Below are positions 59,720-64,000 of a DNA stretch of 64,000 nucleotides, piece after piece. The DNA is taken from positions 7,939,098 through 8,003,097 of the forward strand of contig CAIIXF020000001.1 of the NCBI GenBank assembly GCA_903813345.2, read 5' to 3'. Source of the DNA: Owenia fusiformis (lineage: Eukaryota; Annelida; Polychaeta; Sabellida; Oweniidae). Numbering within the stretch: the stretch's first letter is position 1; every line of letters starts with the position of its first letter. The notes beneath the pieces were generated by a model. The model was not told where the DNA came from. It searched no databases and saw only the letters and a program-made list of their open reading frames with translations. The position numbers and the translations under genes were made by a program.

Positions 59720-60574
59720 GTAAGTGTAAATTTAATTTTTTGTGATAATATAGTCATGCGTTACCATATCACATGTTTCATGAACAACAAGGTACATTGA
59801 AACATGTAAAGTTAAACACATTCAGAAGTGTAACATCTCTGTTAGTGGAAGACTTCAGAGTACCAAGACAAACTGACTTCATGTTAAATAGCCTCTATAG
59901 AACCTCAATACCACTGAAACCTGCAAAGTGGAAAATCTCAGAAATGGAACACTTTCTAGAGCTAACCAAAGGTGTTCCACTTAGACAGGTTTCACTGTAA
60001 GTGGATTGTTGTTTAAGTTGATAGGTCTAGTGAAATATTGAAATGTCATTTTCGTATTTTGCTACAATCTATATAATTATCACAATTATCACTATAATCT
60101 GCGCTGTCTATGACAAATAATTTTGATTGGTCAACAGTGTGTATGATATAACAATTTTTTATTTTTTGGACAATATTTCTGATATAAAATAAAAAAAGTA
60201 GTCTTCATATTTTACTTCAGTATAAGACAGCATCAGATACCTATCTAAGCATATAACAGACTCCAAATTGGTGGATAAGGCAAAGGTAAGACAAATAAAA
60301 TTAATTAAAAAAAAACACAATATACAATATATATAATTTACAATAATGCCATTTTTGAATTTAAAGCAGATGACATTTAATATTAAGAGTTGTAATGGAA
60401 AATCACTTCAATGACATTGTTAAACCAAATTCAAAAAATGATTAAACTTAAAAGGTGAAAGTTTAATTGTTGTTTTATTTTCAAACAACAGGCCTATTTA
60501 AAAGTATTTCTTGGTAAAGTGCCTAATAGCTTAGACTGTATGAAACTTACTTACTTTTTTGTTTCCTTTGGCAG
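59720..60574 (+). other. Presumed intron before the second Di-Ras coding exon
   Basis: AT-rich sequence ending in a pyrimidine-rich TTTTTTGTTTCCTTTGGCAG 3' splice site at 60574. The 75-residue frame at 59773-60000 has no recognised homologue. Confidence 0.45.
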
Positions 60575-61200
60575 ACTTTGGCATAGTTTGAGTAATAATT
60601 CTCAAGATGCGCCCTGTAAAAGATAATAGGGACTACAGAATGGCTGTCTTTGGAGCAAGTAACGTTGGCAAAAGTTCGCTTCTTCTTCGCTTTATTGAAG
60701 GCAGATTCCGGGAAACGTACATTCCAACGATCGAAGACGTGTATCGTAAAACAATTTGCTGCAATGAAGGAGGTTGCTCAATGTTAATAACAGATACAAC
60801 AGGCGCGTATCAATTTCCTGCTATGCAAAGACTCTGGATGACAAAAGGACATGCCTTCATATTTGTTTTCTCCGTCATTAGAAAACAATCATTAGAAGAG
60901 CTTGTACCAATTTACGAAGAACTTTGTGAAATCAAAGACAATCTTAGTGAAGTGCCCATAATTCTAGTGGGGAATAAATCTGATAAAGACTGTCGAGAAA
61001 TTTCTGAAGAGGAGGGTTTAGAAATGGCAAAAAAATGGAACTGTGCCTATTTAGAAACCTCTGCCAAGAACAATCATAATGTTACAGAAATTTTTCAAAG
61101 AATCTTAGATATGGAAACAAGACGTCAATTGAGTTTTACACTTAATACGCAAAAGGTAATAAAGAAAAAAGAAAAGAAAAAGAGGTGTTCAATAATGTGA
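60575..61200 (+). CDS. DIRAS-like: Divergent Di-Ras-like GTPase; CDS 60607-61200, intact
   Basis: The CDS 60607-61200 encodes 197 residues. An in-frame TGA six codons before the ATG fixes the start, and the exon begins after GGCAG at 60574. The protein aligns end to end with the Di-Ras at 45665: switch I YIPTIEDVYR (38-47), G3 DTTGA (63-67), FPAMQRL, G4 NKSD (123-126), G5 ETSAK (150-154), Lys-rich tail and CAAX CSIM (194-197). The P-loop is GASNVGKS (16-23), so the Gly12 and Gly13 positions of Ras are Ser18 and Asn19, and the Gln61 position is Ala67. These changes would be expected to impair GTP hydrolysis and alter nucleotide exchange, giving a constitutively loaded protein. That is inference. 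It is a tandem duplicate of the first gene in the same orientation. The frame is clean, so it is under selection or young. It could also be called a lineage-specific DIRAS3-like offshoot. Confidence 0.93.
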
Positions 61201-62880
61201 AGAATACATGATTTAATTGAAAGACTTCATTAAAATCTTTTCAAATAATTCATATAGTAGTATTATTGACCACAACAACTATTTGAAAAAAAATTAAATT
61301 CATGAGCAGGATTGAGTTTGTAATAGTATTGTTGTTATTTAAAAAGCTACTGTAAGATTAATAGAAAACTAAAGCACATATATTATGTTTATTTTTCTAC
61401 AAAAATGATTATATAATGCAATGTAATAAAATATAAATAAGATTACTATGTAACAGAGAAATAATTACAAATACATATGTCTGACATAATAGTCAAAAAA
61501 ATTATAAAACATTTGTTCTATTTATGTACTATGCATTGATCTATTATACTAGATAAAAATTTACAAAGAAAACTGCCCTACCCTTTATTTTCCAAAACAT
61601 GCTTTAATGTGTAGAAGTATGTGGAAGGGGGTGGAGTAATCTGAAAATATAATTTGTATATTCTATTTGATAAGAAGATCTGCAAATATACAACAAGGCA
61701 TTAAAATGACAAAATGTCACCACCTAGTTGCTCACAATATCATGAGCTCAATCTAAAGTCAGATTTGAACTTCTGAGAACTTGTAGATGATTTTAAAAAT
61801 CGGTCATTTTGAGGTAGGGCTGTCAAGGACCGGAATAAATGTCTGAACCGTCCAATTTTACCTTCGGAAACAGACTTTCGGAACTGCTTTCTCATATTCC
61901 GAATTTTTCGGAACTATCTGTTTTCCCTATAGAACACACATCAAATTGCTAGAGCGAATTGAATTAAAATATATGTTATTAAGAGTTGTTTTATATGCGA
62001 AAAATAACCTCAATAACTGATTCATAATTGTTTTTATATATTTCATACCGTATAAATGTTTAGCTAACGCTGAAAATATCTTAATGTATGATGATTTTGT
62101 TTTGTACAAATTTGACATTCACAAAAACATTACGGCAGGCGATAATAATTTGAGTATGAAATTATGAGAAAGAAGTCGTGGTTATGGCATTCGCCTAGTA
62201 CACCCACGGCGCAGGTTTGATTCCATGTTGGTACAATTCTTTTCATTATGAAAAATATATAAGAATATGATTGATCGATTTGGCTTTTGATTCTGTTCAG
62301 ACTGTTCTTATTTTGTTTATCTATCTATATAGCAAATAGTCTGACTGTTGGTTGTTCTGTTGATTATTAATATTGACAATAATACACATTGGTCTCAAGA
62401 TATATCAAAGGTATCTAAAATACTATATAAGCAATTATAATTGGACATCATTGATTGTCTGGGGGGTCCACCTATGATATAATATATCTTTATTAGTCAC
62501 TTAAACAGACCAAATTGAGTTTTTTTTCAATTATTTTATTTAGCCTAGGGTTTACAGTTTACACTATAATATCCCCTAGGCTAGGGGTCTACATAGAAAA
62601 TTTTAGAACTTTCTGTATGGTTATATGGCAACGATGTTTCACTATGCAGTGATCTCCCCAGGATTTTTTTTTCAAGTCCGGATCTTTTAACAAGCTCACT
62701 TTGTGTCAGGGTATATCAATTTTCAAAGGTTGCTTCAACAAGATCAATAACTCTTTTATAAACATTTCGGTTGTCACTCACTTACTTAATTACTCACTTA
62801 CTTATTTTTGACATAATATCGTCCAGTTTATTCATTTTGGCAAAACCACACCCCCTCGAAGAAAAGTGTCTGTCAGGCAT
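61201..62880. other. 3' UTR and intergenic sequence
   Basis: AATAAA at 61425-61430 is a candidate polyadenylation signal for the gene upstream. 61690-61805 is an inverted piece of the 19.3-19.8 kb repeat. 62520-62600 matches 26590-26670. A tRNA-like stretch is listed separately. Confidence 0.5.
62163..62232 (+). other. tRNA-like sequence with B-box, probably SINE-derived
   Basis: GTGGTTATGGCATTCGCC followed by GGTTTGATTCC (B-box) has the order and spacing of a tRNA D-arm to T-arm, but no full cloverleaf pairs. It is a likely SINE head or pseudo-tRNA. Confidence 0.4.
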
Positions 62881-62884
62881 GCAT

Positions 62885-63190
62885 GGCTATAGTCATGGAA
62901 CAAGATAAGCAATTCAACTTAGGACTGTAGTCATGGAACAAGATAAGCAGTTCTACTTAGGACTGTAGTCATGGAACAAGATAAGCAATTCTACTTAGGA
63001 CTGTAGTCATGGAACAAGATAAGCAGTTCTACTTACGACTGTAGTCATGGAACAAGATAAGCAATTCTACTTACGACTGTAGTCATGGAACAAGATAAGC
63101 AATTCTACTTACGACTATAGTCATGGAACAAGATAAGCAATTCTACTTAGGACTATAGTCATGGAACAAGATAGGCAATTCCACTTACCA
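62885..63190 (+). repeat. Eight tandem copies of a 38-bp unit
   Basis: AGTCATGGAACAAGATAAGC recurs at 62891, 62929, 62967, 63005, 63043, 63081, 63119 and 63157, exactly 38 bp apart and nearly identical. No spacers are present, so it is a minisatellite. Confidence 0.95.
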
Positions 63191-63911
63191 AATGAAATAT
63201 AATTTTAATTTTGGCATGTTTGTTTTGAGACCCTAGGGGTCAGACCCCTTTTCCCCATTTCTGGTAACATCTTTCATTAAGTTTACTAAAACATACATAA
63301 CTTAAGTATTGGCTTAATCTGCACAGATTTGTTTAATAAGACACCTCGGAAATGTGAATGATTCAATTTGTGAAATTTTCTCCAAAGTAAGTTTCAAGTA
63401 ACATAGGTTACAAAATGTTACAAACTGTAACAAGAAATTAAATTATATCCAATTATGACAAATTGGTACTTAGTACTATAATCAATCTTATTTTCTAAAT
63501 GTTTGAATTTCTTCATAAATGAGACATGCCACTATAAAGCATATTACAACAGAATAATATTGACACCTTTTGTGACATGTTTTTAGACCCCTGTAAGAAG
63601 TTCCTGAAAGATCCTCGGAGTCACCAACCTTTTTCGTGAATTTCTGGTAATACTGTGCCCTGTTCACAAAAAGTTAGCTGTATTCTGCACCAAATATGTT
63701 TCATTTTACACCTTAGCCATGTATCTTAACACAATGTAAGTCAGAATTTAACATTATTTTCAACAAAGTAAAATTATTGCTCTGAAATTCAGAGGGAGGT
63801 CTCGGAGTGGGATATATGACTTTCTATGGAATATATACAGTAAAACCTGTATATAATGTAGACACAAAACATGTTCACTATAGGCTGGTAGATGTACACT
63901 ACAGGGAGTGG
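63191..63911. other. Non-coding stretch
   Basis: No gene or repeat is recognised. Confidence 0.4.
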
Positions 63912-64000
63912 AACTAGACAACAGCAACGCCAAAGCGTATCAAATCCCATCGAACAGCCATGGCTGGCATTTTTACAAACAAAGTATATAGCAAAAATGG
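63912..64000 (+). mobile_element. Repeat family C, 5' end running out of the window
   Basis: AACTAGACAACAGCAACGCC and the next 70 bp match 48422 with only a few differences. The rest lies beyond the window edge. Confidence 0.75.

Noticed and set aside
59773-60000. 75-residue coding exon before the second Di-Ras
   Set aside because: The frame does not resemble any domain, and Di-Ras proteins start within the next exon with an in-frame stop before the ATG.
62885-63190. CRISPR-like array
   Set aside because: Eight 38-bp repeats follow each other without spacers in a eukaryotic genome, so it is a minisatellite.

Overview
This is AT-rich, repeat-dense animal DNA. It holds two intact host genes, both on the plus strand near the right end: 45665-46261 and 60607-61200. 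Each encodes a Di-Ras type small GTPase of about 198 residues in a single coding exon behind a 3' splice site. A clear invertebrate DIRAS gene, interspersed elements with arrays of about 162 and 343 bp ending in GACGG-rich tracts and stem-loops (the architecture of bivalve pearl/HINE repeats), a Ngaro-type retroelement, many short inverted-repeat transposons and CR1/L2/Jockey-like LINE tails all fit a marine invertebrate, probably a mollusc and perhaps a bivalve. The species call is inference.

Layout. 1-5656: a broken Ngaro-like tyrosine-recombinase retroelement with SGNH-hydrolase, Gag-like, RT, RNase H and recombinase remnants and a B1-A2-B2 split direct repeat at its right end. 6278-6646 and 15686-16141: two copies of a terminal-repeat retrotransposon in miniature (TRIM). 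They have LTRs of about 200 bp, a primer-binding site, a polypurine tract and an internal region of only about 70 bp, and the LTR carries a tRNA-like Pol III promoter (A and B boxes). 8469-8693, 17071-18279 and 22090-22498: non-autonomous DNA transposons with CAG-starting inverted ends and 5-bp target duplications. The second of these is inserted in a Tc1-like transposase relic. 11133-13116 and 33546-35188: repeat family A (162-bp units). 19110-22015: foldbacks and palindromes. 25494-25930, 28572-29200, 31246-31764 (a GC-rich island in AT-rich DNA) and 37733-38455: further inverted-repeat elements.

39-64 kb is the Di-Ras region. The first gene is a close DIRAS1/2 homologue. The second, 14 kb downstream in the same orientation, is a divergent tandem paralogue whose residues differ from Ras at all three classical switch positions (Gly12, Gly13, Gln61). 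Between them lie repeat families B (343-bp units, 51338-55120) and C (four copies or pieces between the genes; elsewhere a short one upstream and one starting at the right window edge). A 2.06-kb element with a 9-bp duplication sits in family B, and an 874-bp foldback with an 8-bp duplication sits inside that. A LINE tail and a PIF/Harbinger-like element sit in family C copies.

The genes share no visible operon-like or pathway arrangement beyond tandem duplication. Most of the window is intronic or intergenic. Apart from the two GTPases, the short open frames are translations of repeats or chance frames.
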